A stretch of 64,000 nt of DNA, from contig CAYWIT010000004.1 of assembly GCA_964458415.1 (NCBI GenBank), positions 1-64,000 of the forward strand. The letters run 5' to 3'. Of the stretch, positions 49,732-58,272 are shown one piece after another (the first letter of the stretch is position 1; the number at the start of each line of letters is the position of its first letter). Below the pieces are notes generated by a model. It saw only the letters and a program-made list of their open reading frames with translations. It was not told the origin of the DNA and did not search any database. This DNA is from CAYWIT01 sp964458415. Lineage in GTDB: Bacteria; Pseudomonadota; Alphaproteobacteria; Micavibrionales; UBA2020. The translations under genes and the position numbers were made by a program.

Positions 49732-52323
49732 ATGCGTCTGACGCGCCTCTATACCCGCCCTGACGGCGGGGCTTCGTCTGTCGCCGGTTACCGGATGGTT
49801 ACCGGCGATGACGGCATGGAATACACCGTGCCGGAATTCTGGGATGCTGCGGCTATCGATGTTCTTTTGCGGGAGGTTTTTTATGCCGGACCGTTGCCGT
49901 CGCTGCTATGCCGTCTGCCGGAAGAGGGCGTGCCGTCCTGGCTCTGGCGCACGGGCGTTGATGAAAACGGGTTGGACGAAATTTCCGCCGAGGCGCGCTA
50001 TCAATATGAGCGCGATTTTCGCGATGTCCTGCGCCGCATGGCGGGAGGGCTGGCATATGCCGGATGGAAGGCGGGGCTTTTTGCCGATGAGGAAGAAGCG
50101 CGTATTTTTCATGATGAATTCCAGGGCCTTCTGCTGCAGCGGATCGCGGCGCCGGAAATCGCGCTCTGGGCGCGGTGCGGGCTGGATTGGGCTTATGGCG
50201 TGACTCTGGCCGAGAGCGGTTTTGAACAGCACCGGATCGGCGGGCTCGGGCTGGAAGCGCAGGCGGGCGGTATTGCCGTTCCGGTGGATACGCCGCACCG
50301 GCAGGTCCTGAAGCGTGTCATGTGGATGGCGGGAAAACTCGCCCTCGCGGAAACGGCGGCAGGGGATGCGCCTGCAAAAATCAGGGTCACCCTGCCGGTC
50401 GAGAATGCGGAAAGCGCGGCCTTTATCGGGCTGCGGCGCGATGCGGATATCCGCACGGCGGCTGAAGCGCTCGGGCGAAAGGTTCTGGAACAGGGCATGC
50501 ATCATGTCATGGATGCCTGCCAGCGGGATTCGGTTTTTGGCTGTGATCCGGCGCGCAATCCCGCGCTGGCGCAGGCCGTGGCTGCGGCGCGGGCGCTGGG
50601 GCTGGACGATTCCGCAATCCGGATGGCGATTGACTACGCGGCGCAGGGCCTTGAATCCGTTTCCGTCACGCGGCGGGATCTGCCGGACAGCGACGATGCC
50701 CTGCAGGCGTTGGAAACGGTTATTTCCCTCTCTGACAGTTTCATTGAAACGGCGCTGACCGGCCATGGCTGGCTGCTGATAGAAGCCGGGGTTCCGCAGC
50801 GGAACGTTCCGGCGGAAAAGCTCTGGGATAAACTGGCGGAGTCGATCTGGGCGGCGGGGTCGCCTTCCGTGCTGTTTCGCGACCATGCCAGAACGGGCGT
50901 GCTGGCGGCGGAAGGGAGCGTCGTGGCGGAAAGCGGCAGTGGCGGATTCCTGTTCCTGCCGCAAAGCGAGGCACCAGCCGCCACGCTTGACCTGCTTGCC
51001 CTTGTCGATAAAAACGGCCTGCCGGATAAAGGCCGGTTGCAGCATGTCGTCGCGGTCATGATCTTTGCGCTGGAGGCAGCGCTCTCGTCGCTGTCCTTTC
51101 CGCTGGTGAATACGCTGCGGTTCCGGCCATTGGCGCTGGGGATGACCAATCTCGCGGCCATGTTGACGGCCAGAGGTCTGGCCTATGACAGCGATGCCGG
51201 GCGTGCGACGGCCGCTCTGATCGTGGCCTGTGTGACGGGGACGGCTTATACGGTTTCAGCCGGGCTGGCCGGACGGCGCGGGGCCTTTGAAAAATATGCG
51301 TTGCACGAAAAAGAGTGCCTGCAGGAGATGCGCCATAAAATGGCGGCTTTGGCGAAGATGCCCGTTTCGCTGCCGGAGCTTTCCGGTTCGGCGCGGGACA
51401 TCTGGCAGGAGGCTTTCGCCGCCGTGCGCAGCAAAGGGCTGCGGCATGGATGCCTGACGGTTTGCGATGTCGATTTATCGGCAGCGGCCTTGCTGGGGGC
51501 GCAAACGCGGGGTATTTCTCCGGAAACGCATTTGGTGCGGTTTGAAGGGTATCTGGCGGATCGGGCGGCGGCGGGACTCTACGGCAAAATGCTGAATCCG
51601 CGGGTACCGGCGGCGCTTTTCAAGCTGGGCTACGGCGTCGCGGCGGTGGATGATATCTGTTTTTATGTGACAGGGCACGGCACGCTGCTGGATGCGCCTG
51701 CGATCAATCATGCGGCGCTCCGGCAAAAAGGCTTTCCGCAGGCGGCGCTGGATGCGTTGGAATCCGCGCTGCGTTCCGCGCGCCATATCCGCTATGCCTT
51801 TAATAAATGGACGCTGGGGGCCGATTTCTGCGCGCATATGCTCGGTCTTGGCGGCGAGAATGCCGATGATCCGGCCTTTGATATTCTGGCAGCTCTGGGT
51901 TTTTCCGAAGACGAGATCGAGAGCGCCAATATTTACTGTTGCGGCGCTATGACGCTGGAAGGCGCGCCGCATCTGAAGGTCGAGCATCTTCCGGTTTTTG
52001 ATTGTCTTTTGCCGCAAGGATCGGTCGGGATCCGGCAGGTTTCCCCTGTGGCGCAGATCAGGATGCAGGCGGCTGTTGAAAAATTTCTTTCCGGCGCCGC
52101 CTGCCATACCGTTGCTTTGCCGCAATCCGCTTCCATGGAAGACATCCAGAAGCTGTTATTACTGGGCTGGGAGAAAGGGGTCAAACGCCTTTCCCTTTGG
52201 CGCGATGGGGGCTATCTTCTCTGTCCAGCCCTTCCCGGGTTGCTGCCCGAGGTGTCTGTGGCGCCTGCCGAACCGGAATCCGCGGCGGCAGATATCCGGC
52301 ACCCGTTTGAAAAGGCCGTATGA
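49732..52323 (+). CDS. Degenerate class II (B12-dependent type) ribonucleotide reductase homologue, probable pseudoenzyme
   Basis: 863 residues, shorter than the usual 950-1250 of NrdJ. Homology is clear at RMAGGLAYAGWKAGLFADEE, GLDWAYGV near 149, LALGMTNLAAMLTARGLAYD near 467, FEKYALHEKECLQEMRHKMA, MTLEGAPHLKVEHLPVFDC near 743 and WEKGVKRLSLWRDGG. The active-site motifs are missing. The substrate-loop SPQWFNTG is replaced by ALWARCG, and the finger-loop NPCSE region reads ESGSGGFLFLPQ near 400-410, so the radical cysteine and the glutamate are absent. AAGGAT precedes ATG 49732. Structural frame kept, chemistry lost: it may be regulatory or bind nucleotide or cobalamin (inference). Confidence 0.72.
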   Translation: MRLTRLYTRPDGGASSVAGYRMVTGDDGMEYTVPEFWDAAAIDVLLREVFYAGPLPSLLCRLPEEGVPSWLWRTGVDENGLDEISAEARYQYERDFRDVLRRMAGGLAYAGWKAGLFADEEEARIFHDEFQGLLLQRIAAPEIALWARCGLDWAYGVTLAESGFEQHRIGGLGLEAQAGGIAVPVDTPHRQVLKRVMWMAGKLALAETAAGDAPAKIRVTLPVENAESAAFIGLRRDADIRTAAEALGRKVLEQGMHHVMDACQRDSVFGCDPARNPALAQAVAAARALGLDDSAIRMAIDYAAQGLESVSVTRRDLPDSDDALQALETVISLSDSFIETALTGHGWLLIEAGVPQRNVPAEKLWDKLAESIWAAGSPSVLFRDHARTGVLAAEGSVVAESGSGGFLFLPQSEAPAATLDLLALVDKNGLPDKGRLQHVVAVMIFALEAALSSLSFPLVNTLRFRPLALGMTNLAAMLTARGLAYDSDAGRATAALIVACVTGTAYTVSAGLAGRRGAFEKYALHEKECLQEMRHKMAALAKMPVSLPELSGSARDIWQEAFAAVRSKGLRHGCLTVCDVDLSAAALLGAQTRGISPETHLVRFEGYLADRAAAGLYGKMLNPRVPAALFKLGYGVAAVDDICFYVTGHGTLLDAPAINHAALRQKGFPQAALDALESALRSARHIRYAFNKWTLGADFCAHMLGLGGENADDPAFDILAALGFSEDEIESANIYCCGAMTLEGAPHLKVEHLPVFDCLLPQGSVGIRQVSPVAQIRMQAAVEKFLSGAACHTVALPQSASMEDIQKLLLLGWEKGVKRLSLWRDGGYLLCPALPGLLPEVSVAPAEPESAAADIRHPFEKAV

Positions 52324-52776
52324 TTATTTTTTAAGGTGAAGCGGGCGCAGGGGGCGGAGGTTTTTTTTGACCGGCGTGCTGAAATCAAGCTGCCGTTCCC
52401 GTGCGGCTTTATCAGCCTTCTGCAGGGAAGATAGGATGTGCGCGCAGCGGAGGCTTTCTCTGGTTCCCGCATCTGTATTGACGCCGTCAAGCGCATGGCC
52501 GAAAATTTCCCGCTGGACGGCGGTATAAACAGGCATCGCCCATTCCAATACAGTTTGACCGGCGGCATTGCGTGCCAGAGGATTGGCGCCGTATTTCAGC
52601 AAGAGGTCGATGGCGTTCGAATTACGCGTCATCGCGGCGCACATCAGCGGGGTGCGGCCCTTTTCGTCACGGGTATTGATGTCTGCACCGTTCTCCAGAG
52701 CCCTGCGGAGGCCGTGGAGGTTTCCCTGACGGGCGGATTCTATAAGCAGGGCGTCCGCCGCGGCATTCCGGTTCAT
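52324..52776 (-). CDS. Ankyrin-repeat protein, short
   Basis: 150 residues with two to three ankyrin repeats (LIESARQGNLHGLRRALENG, ADINTRDEKGRTPLMCAAMT, then AIDLLLKYGANPLARNAAGQ). After a helical region it ends in KKNLRPLRPLHLKK, a basic tail similar to that of the preceding gene's product. No signal peptide. It starts 4 bp inside the end of the longer ankyrin gene and ends directly next to the convergent reductase homologue. Ankyrin proteins mediate protein contacts and are common type IV effectors; that role here is only a possibility. Confidence 0.8.
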   Translation of the reverse strand: MNRNAAADALLIESARQGNLHGLRRALENGADINTRDEKGRTPLMCAAMTRNSNAIDLLLKYGANPLARNAAGQTVLEWAMPVYTAVQREIFGHALDGVNTDAGTRESLRCAHILSSLQKADKAARERQLDFSTPVKKNLRPLRPLHLKK

Positions 52777-53552
52777 GACGGTTTTTTGAATTGAAGGGGT
52801 TTGAGAGTTTTAATGGGCTTTGCCGCGCCGGTGTGAAAAGCCGTGCTTCTTCTCCTGTACTCTTCCTGCAGGAAATTTGCGGCCTCTGTCTGGCCTTCCC
52901 GCCTTGCGATGTCGGCGGGTGTTTCACCCCGCTTATTTTTATATTCCAGCGGCGCACCGGCCGCGGCCAGCTTGCGGAGGATGGCCATATGGCCATTGGC
53001 GGCAGCCAGATGCAGGGGTTGATTTCCTTCCGGTGTTGTCAGGGACAAGCTGACCTTGGCCGCGAGGAGAACATCGATGCAGGGGCGGTCACCGGTGCTG
53101 GCTGCGATCCAGGGATTGTTCTGGTTTGAAGGGCGGGCGCCATGATCCAGTAATAGTTTCAGGAGTCCGGCATCCTTATGCACTGCTGCCATCCAGAGGG
53201 GAGACAGGCCGAAAAGAGTCATGACGTTGGTTTCGGCCTGTGCCTCCAGAAGTTTTATAACGCAATCCATTCTTTTCATTTTGATCGCTTCAAGAAGGGC
53301 CGTAGAGCCGCGGTCGTTTTTGGCGTCTATATCCGCCTTTTTATGAAGGAGAAAACGCAGAACATCCATATGGCCTTCGCGGGCGGCGATGATCAGGGCT
53401 GTATCGCCCTCATAGGGATCGCGGGCGTTTTTCAGACCGGCGTTATAGAGGTCGCGAACACGTTCGCTATCGCCTGCGGCGACAGCGCGCAAAAACTTTG
53501 TTTGCGTGACGTTGAGCAGCTTTCCGTTTTTGTCAAACTGGGCGCGAATCAT
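52773..53552 (-). CDS. Ankyrin-repeat protein, long
   Basis: 259 residues with about six ankyrin repeats: LRAVAAGDSERVRDLYNAGL, GDTALIIAAREGHMDVLRFL, DRGSTALLEAIKMKRMDCVI, GLSPLWMAAVHKDAGLLKLL, and GNQPLHLAAANGHMAILRKL among them. The C-terminus (KPIKTLKPLQFKKPS) resembles that of the downstream ankyrin protein. No export signal. It heads a two-gene minus-strand unit. It could be an intracellular scaffold or a secreted effector. Confidence 0.85.
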   Translation of the reverse strand: MIRAQFDKNGKLLNVTQTKFLRAVAAGDSERVRDLYNAGLKNARDPYEGDTALIIAAREGHMDVLRFLLHKKADIDAKNDRGSTALLEAIKMKRMDCVIKLLEAQAETNVMTLFGLSPLWMAAVHKDAGLLKLLLDHGARPSNQNNPWIAASTGDRPCIDVLLAAKVSLSLTTPEGNQPLHLAAANGHMAILRKLAAAGAPLEYKNKRGETPADIARREGQTEAANFLQEEYRRRSTAFHTGAAKPIKTLKPLQFKKPS

Positions 53553-53764
53553 TTTTTCTCTCCGGGCGGTTCAGCGAATATTAGAAGTATTCGCCAAAAA
53601 GGGCAATATATATGAAAATTAAATAGGAGTTGTAATATATATTGAATAATATCAATAAGATAAACGAAGGCCGTATATTATGAAATTAGTATTCCATTAA
53701 CTATTTCATGACATACTGGGGCTGTTATTGAAATCAACGGGTGAAAACACCGCAGGAGACACAG
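53553..53764. other. AT-rich divergent spacer
   Basis: 212 bp between the ankyrin genes and the small plus-strand gene. It is very AT-rich; ATGAAAT (53680-53686) and ATTTCAT (53703-53709) form a short inverted repeat. Promoters for both directions are expected, but I could not choose convincing hexamers. Confidence 0.35.
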
Positions 53765-53929
53765 ATGGAAAAGAAATATGAAGCAATCGACGAGTGGATG
53801 CGCGGGATCGTTGATATCGGTGGAGCTTTCAATGCCACCGCCCTGCGCCGTAGCGATGCATTGCCCGCAGAGGTCGAGCGTGAATACAGGGCTTTCGCCA
53901 GCCTGGATCTTTCCAATATGGGAAGATAA
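53765..53929 (+). CDS. Small hypothetical protein ahead of the hairpin
   Basis: 54 residues from ATG 53765, which has AGGAGA five bases upstream. The sequence (MEKKYEAIDEWMRGIVDIGG, then DALPAEVEREYRAFASLD) is acidic and helical, with no recognised domain. A GTG at 53741 would extend it by eight residues. It is followed after 21 bp by a terminator-like hairpin. The strong RBS supports real translation. Confidence 0.55.
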   Translation: MEKKYEAIDEWMRGIVDIGGAFNATALRRSDALPAEVEREYRAFASLDLSNMGR

Positions 53930-53950
53930 GAAGGGTTGCAGAGGGTAAGG

Positions 53951-53986
53951 CCCTTCGTTAGTTTGAAGCTAACGGAGGGTTTTTTT
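53951..53986 (+). terminator. Terminator-like hairpin that also contains the next gene's RBS
   Basis: CCCTTCGTTAG (53951-53961) pairs with CTAACGGAGGG (53969-53979; one G-T pair) across a 7-nt loop, followed by seven T, then directly ATG 53987. It has the form of an intrinsic terminator. The only SD for the next gene, GGAGG, is in the 3' arm. Either it ends the small gene's transcript with leak-through, or it hides the RBS. Confidence 0.75.
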
Positions 53987-54481
53987 ATGGCGCAGGATAT
54001 TGCAAAACGACTGGTTGAACTGAATGTGACTTTGCCGCAGCTGGCGGCACCGGTGGCGAATTATGTGCCGTTCACAATTTCCGGTTCTACGCTGCATATT
54101 TCCGGTCAGTTGCCCCTGGCAGGCGGGGCTGTGACCTGTAAAGGGCTGCTGGGTCAGGATGTCGCGCTGGAAGACGGACAAAAAGCGGCGCAGCTTTGCG
54201 CCCTTAATATTCTGGCGCAGGCCCATGCCGCGCTGGGTGGCGATTGGCGCCGTCTGAAACGCTGTCTGCGGCTGGGCGGGTTTGTCGCCGCCACCCCTGC
54301 CTTCACGGATCATCCCAAGGTGATTAACGGAGCTTCCGATTTTATTGTGAACGTTCTGGGAGAAGCGGGAAAACATGCCCGTGCCGCGGTGGGCGTAGCT
54401 TCGCTGCCCTTGGGGGCCGCTGTCGAGGTGGATGCGATTTTTGAAATTGAAGCCGCGGCGCCCGAGACATTTAATCGCTGA
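53987..54481 (+). CDS. RidA/YjgF-family protein
   Basis: 164 residues. PVANYVPFTISGSTLHISGQ, GQDVALEDGQKAAQLCALNI, LGGFVAATPAFTDHPKVING and GVASLPLGAAVEVDAIFEIE match the RidA-like group of roughly 150 residues. The usual catalytic arginine of RidA lies in the block RAAVGVASLP, where an Arg is present. RidA proteins deaminate reactive enamines and imines from PLP enzymes. Translation would depend on the GGAGGG inside the upstream hairpin. Confidence 0.85.
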   Translation: MAQDIAKRLVELNVTLPQLAAPVANYVPFTISGSTLHISGQLPLAGGAVTCKGLLGQDVALEDGQKAAQLCALNILAQAHAALGGDWRRLKRCLRLGGFVAATPAFTDHPKVINGASDFIVNVLGEAGKHARAAVGVASLPLGAAVEVDAIFEIEAAAPETFNR

Positions 54482-54497
54482 CAGTGCGGGCAACAAG

Positions 54498-55205
54498 ATG
54501 ACTTGCGGCGTTTTTTGCGCATTTGACACGCCAGACACAGCAGCAGCCCTGACACTTTTGCGGGACTTGTCCGGTGTTCCGGTGCATATCAAGCTGGGAT
54601 TGGAATTTTTTCTGGCCGAGGGACCGGCTGGCGTGCGCGCGCTGCGGGAGGCTTTGCCGGAAGGCCGTTATATTTTCCTCGATCTCAAGCTGCATGATAT
54701 TCCCAATACCGTGGCGGGCGCGGTGCGGTCAGCCTTGAAATGCAATCCGGATTTTCTGACGGTTCATGCTGCGGGCGGCAGGGCCATGATGCAGGCGGCG
54801 GTTGCCGCCGCAAAAACGGCGGCGCATCCCGTTAAAATACTGGCGGTGACGGTTTTGACGGCGCTGGATAAAAATGATTTGCGGGAAACAGGACAACAAG
54901 GTCCGGTTCAGGATCAGGTTCTCCGGCTGGCACGGCTGGCGCAGGAATCCGGAGTGGACGGCCTTGTTTGCTCGCCGCATGAAATCGGCTTGCTGCGGCG
55001 GGAACTGGGGCGGGATATTCTGCTGATCGTGCCGGGAATCCGTCCGGCGGACAGCGAGGCCATGGATCAGAAGCGAACCATGACCCCTGCCGCGGCGGCG
55101 GGGCTGGGGGCGGATTATCTGGTGATCGGCCGCCCCATTACGCAGTCCGGCAGTCCGGCGCAGGCTTCGTCTAACATACTGAAAGAAATCAATAAATTGT
55201 CGTAA
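54498..55205 (+). CDS. pyrF: Orotidine 5'-phosphate decarboxylase
   Basis: 235 residues. FCAFDTPDTAAALTLLRDLS, HIKLGLEFFLAEG, the catalytic FLDLKLHDIPNTVAGAVRSA (DxKxxD), TVHAAGGRAMMQAA and VPGIRP then YLVIGRPIT are complete. It makes UMP from OMP. The ATG at 54498 lies 16 bp after the RidA stop, so co-transcription is likely; the SD is weak. Confidence 0.93.
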   Translation: MTCGVFCAFDTPDTAAALTLLRDLSGVPVHIKLGLEFFLAEGPAGVRALREALPEGRYIFLDLKLHDIPNTVAGAVRSALKCNPDFLTVHAAGGRAMMQAAVAAAKTAAHPVKILAVTVLTALDKNDLRETGQQGPVQDQVLRLARLAQESGVDGLVCSPHEIGLLRRELGRDILLIVPGIRPADSEAMDQKRTMTPAAAAGLGADYLVIGRPITQSGSPAQASSNILKEINKLS

Positions 55206-55274
55206 TTAAAAATAGGGGATGACCTTTTCCAAAGGCTCTGATATTGAATAGGCGACATCATTAAGGGAAAACAA

Positions 55275-56165
55275 ATGAACTGGATCACGAATTTTGTCAG
55301 GCCGAAGATCAAGGCGCTGATTGCGAAAAAAGATGTTCCCGACAATCTGTGGCAGAAGTGCCCGGGGTGCGAGGCGATGTTGCATCATCAGGAGCTTTTG
55401 AAAAGCTTCAATGTCTGTCCCCATTGCCAGCATCATCTGCGGATGGATGTGGGCGCCCGGCTGGAAATGCTTTTTGACGAGGGGCAATATCAGGATATCG
55501 AGCTTCCCAAGGCCGTGACGGATCCCTTGAAATTCAAGGACCGCAAGAAATATTCCGACCGTCTGAAAGACGCGCAATCCGCGACCGGCCGCAAGGACGC
55601 GCTTGTCGTCGCACAGGGCACGATCGGCGGGCAGGCCGTTGTTATTGCCGCTTTTGATTTCAGCTTTATGGGCGGTTCGATGGGAGCGGCGGTTGGCGAT
55701 GGTCTGCTGACGGCAGCACGGCTGGCCGTGGCGCAAAATTCGGCCTTTATCGTGATTCCGGCTTCTGGCGGGGCGCGGATGCAAGAAGGCATCGTTTCCC
55801 TGATGCAGATGCCGCGGTCGGTTATTGCCGTCGAGATCGTCAAGGAAGCGGGGCTTCCCTATATCGTTCTGTTGACGGATCCGACGACGGGCGGGGTCAG
55901 CGCCTCCTTTGCGATGCTGGGGGATCTGCATATCGCCGAGCCGGGAGCGCAGATCGGTTTTGCCGGACGGCGGGTAATTCAGGAAACGATCCGCGAAAGC
56001 CTGCCCGAAGGGTTCCAGACCGCGGAATATCTGCGGGATCATGGTATGGTGGATCTGGTCGTGCCGCGCGGCGAGTTGCGGGCAAAGCTGATGACGATTA
56101 TCCAGTTGCTGATGACGCCGCGTCAGAAATCACGCGCGGGCGGAGCCTCGCTGCGCGCGGGTTGA
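55275..56165 (+). CDS. accD: Acetyl-CoA carboxylase carboxyltransferase beta subunit
   Basis: 296 residues. N-terminal zinc ribbon (WQKCPGCEAMLHHQELLKSF then NVCPHCQHHLRM, four cysteines) and the carboxyltransferase core (IAAFDFSFMGGSMGAAVGDG, IPASGGARMQEGIVSLMQM, PYIVLLTDPTTGGVSASFAM) are intact. With AccA it transfers carboxyl from biotin to acetyl-CoA. accA is elsewhere. It is 29 bp ahead of folC, a common pairing. Confidence 0.95.
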   Translation: MNWITNFVRPKIKALIAKKDVPDNLWQKCPGCEAMLHHQELLKSFNVCPHCQHHLRMDVGARLEMLFDEGQYQDIELPKAVTDPLKFKDRKKYSDRLKDAQSATGRKDALVVAQGTIGGQAVVIAAFDFSFMGGSMGAAVGDGLLTAARLAVAQNSAFIVIPASGGARMQEGIVSLMQMPRSVIAVEIVKEAGLPYIVLLTDPTTGGVSASFAMLGDLHIAEPGAQIGFAGRRVIQETIRESLPEGFQTAEYLRDHGMVDLVVPRGELRAKLMTIIQLLMTPRQKSRAGGASLRAG

Positions 56166-56194
56166 TCTTATTGCCCTGAGGGGGGACCCTATCC

Positions 56195-57556
56195 TTGCAA
56201 CGGGAGCTTTCGGACAGAGCGGAGAAGTCGTCCTTGCGGTGGAGCTGGTCTCCTGATCCCCTGACCGAGGCCGCTATTGTGCAAATGCGGGCGTTCTTTC
56301 CGCCGCTTTATCCTGACGGCACGGGCCGGACTCAGAAATTGCTGGCGGCGCTCGGAAATCCGCAGGACAGGCTGCCGCCGGTTATTCATGTTGCGGGAAC
56401 GAACGGCAAAGGCTCCACCCTTGCCTTTGTCGAATCCGTCATGGCGGCGGCAGGGTTCAGGACACACAAGTATATTTCACCGCATCTGGTCCGGTTCGAG
56501 GAACGCATCCTGCCTTATGGCGAGATGATTGCCGGCGCGCCCTTCCGGGACCTGATCTCCGAATGCATGGCGGCCGCTAAAGCGGCGCCGGTCTCGTTCT
56601 TCGAGTTTTATACCGCTTTGGCGCTGCTGGCTTTTTCCCGGTTGCCGGCGGATGCGGTGCTGCTGGAAACAGGGCTGGGGGGACGGAACGATGCGACAAA
56701 TGTGGTGGCAGAAAATGTGACCGCTGTCCTCACACGGATTTCCTACGATCACAGGCGGGTTTTGGGAAATGAACTGGCGGAAATCGCGGCACATAAGGCT
56801 GGAATTATGAAACGCGGGGCGCCCTGCGTGATTGCGCCGCAGGAACCAGTTGTGCTGGAGATTTGCAGACAAACCGCCGCGACGACGGGGGCGGCGCTTT
56901 ATTGCGCCGGCCATGACTGGGCTTTTACGGCGGATCCGGAATCCTTTTCCTATCAGGGCCGCTTTTTTCAGGGACGGCTGCCAAGGCCGGGGCTGGCGGG
57001 AGATCATCAGGTTGTCAATGCCGCGACAGCCCTTGCCGTGCTGGAACAAAGCCCGTTTCGTTCTGTATTGCAGATTGAAAATATCAGGAAGGGGCTGGCA
57101 CAGGCCGTTTGGCCCGGCCGATTGCAGCATCTGGAGCAGGGGGCTCTGATCGCCCTGCTACCGCCGGATAATGAACTCTGGCTGGATGGCGCGCATAACG
57201 ATTCCGGCGCGGAAGTCCTGGCGGCAGCGCTCGGCAAATGGAGCAAGGACGGGCCGGTTCATCTCATTACGGCAATGAAAGAGGGCAAGTCGGCGGAGGA
57301 CGTATATCGCCTGCTGGCGCCTTTCGTGGCCAGCATAACGGTGATCAGCGATCCGCCAGAAGCGCCGATGCTGCCGGCGGCAGCGCTACAGGATAAAATC
57401 AGGGCCGTTTCCGATGTGCCGACGCGGGCGGCGGAAAATCTGGAAAGCGCCTTGCGCGCAGTCGCCTTTTCAACGCCGGGACAAAAGCGTATAGTGGTCA
57501 CGGGGTCGCTCTATCTGGTCGGGCATGCCTTGCGGCTGAATGCGGAGGGGGGATGA
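56195..57556 (+). CDS. folC: Bifunctional folylpolyglutamate/dihydrofolate synthase
   Basis: 453 residues. VIHVAGTNGKGSTLAFVESV, TGLGGRNDATNVV and LPRPGLAGDHQVVNAATALA with a C-terminal Mur-ligase-like domain (LWLDGAHNDSG) are FolC hallmarks. It adds glutamate to folates. The TTG at 56195 follows GAGGGGGGA at good spacing and gives the usual N-terminal helix; the next in-frame ATG (56285) would remove part of it. The end overlaps chvI by 4 bp. Confidence 0.92.
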   Translation: MQRELSDRAEKSSLRWSWSPDPLTEAAIVQMRAFFPPLYPDGTGRTQKLLAALGNPQDRLPPVIHVAGTNGKGSTLAFVESVMAAAGFRTHKYISPHLVRFEERILPYGEMIAGAPFRDLISECMAAAKAAPVSFFEFYTALALLAFSRLPADAVLLETGLGGRNDATNVVAENVTAVLTRISYDHRRVLGNELAEIAAHKAGIMKRGAPCVIAPQEPVVLEICRQTAATTGAALYCAGHDWAFTADPESFSYQGRFFQGRLPRPGLAGDHQVVNAATALAVLEQSPFRSVLQIENIRKGLAQAVWPGRLQHLEQGALIALLPPDNELWLDGAHNDSGAEVLAAALGKWSKDGPVHLITAMKEGKSAEDVYRLLAPFVASITVISDPPEAPMLPAAALQDKIRAVSDVPTRAAENLESALRAVAFSTPGQKRIVVTGSLYLVGHALRLNAEGG

Positions 57557-58248
57557 AACAGCGTATTGCGCTTGTAGATGATGACAGGAATATCCTGACG
57601 TCCGTCTCTATGGGACTGGAGGCTGAAGGGTTCCACGTCGATACTTATTATGACGGCATGGCCGCGCTGGAAGGTCTGGCGCGCGATCCGGCCGATCTGG
57701 TCGTGCTGGATATCAAAATGCCGCGGCTGGACGGAACGGAGACATTAAAAAAAATTCGCGAGACGTCGCAGGTTCCGGTTATTTTCCTGACCTCGAAGGA
57801 TGACGAGATTGACCAGTTTCTCGGGCTGCGCATGGGCGCGGACGATTATATTACCAAACCGTTCTCGCAACGGCTGCTGATCGAGCGGATCCGCGCCATT
57901 CTGCGGCGGGAGAACCTGCGTAAAAGCCAGCGTCCCGCCGGACAGTCCGCTGTGTTGCAACAGGGAAATCTGGTCATGGATCAGGAGCGCCAGATTTGCC
58001 TGTGGAAAGGGAAAGCCGTTGAAATGACGGTGACGGAATTTCTGCTGGTGCTGGCGTTGGGCCGTCATCCCGGCCATATCAAGTCCCGCGAGCAAATCAT
58101 GGACGTTGCTTACGGTCACGGGACTTATGTGGATGACCGCACGGTTGACAGCCACATTAAAAGAATCAGGAAGAAGTTTCGTGATGTGGATCCCGATTTC
58201 GATCATATAGAGACCGTGTATGGGGCCGGCTACAGGTTCAGGGATTAA
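57553..58248 (+). CDS. chvI: OmpR-family response regulator, ChvI-like
   Basis: 231 residues. The receiver domain has the acidic triad (LVDDD at the start), the phosphorylation site D53 in VVLDIKMPRLDG, the switch Thr in PVIFLTSKDDE and the Lys in ITKPFSQ. A winged-helix domain follows (KAVEMTVTEFLLVLALGRHP, VDSHIKRIRKKF, YGAGYRF). ChvI pairs with ChvG in alphaproteobacteria to control envelope and acid-stress responses. It is followed after 24 bp by the kinase gene. Confidence 0.9.
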   Translation: MKQRIALVDDDRNILTSVSMGLEAEGFHVDTYYDGMAALEGLARDPADLVVLDIKMPRLDGTETLKKIRETSQVPVIFLTSKDDEIDQFLGLRMGADDYITKPFSQRLLIERIRAILRRENLRKSQRPAGQSAVLQQGNLVMDQERQICLWKGKAVEMTVTEFLLVLALGRHPGHIKSREQIMDVAYGHGTYVDDRTVDSHIKRIRKKFRDVDPDFDHIETVYGAGYRFRD

Positions 58249-58272
58249 ACACCTAGAAAGGACGCGAGGAGC

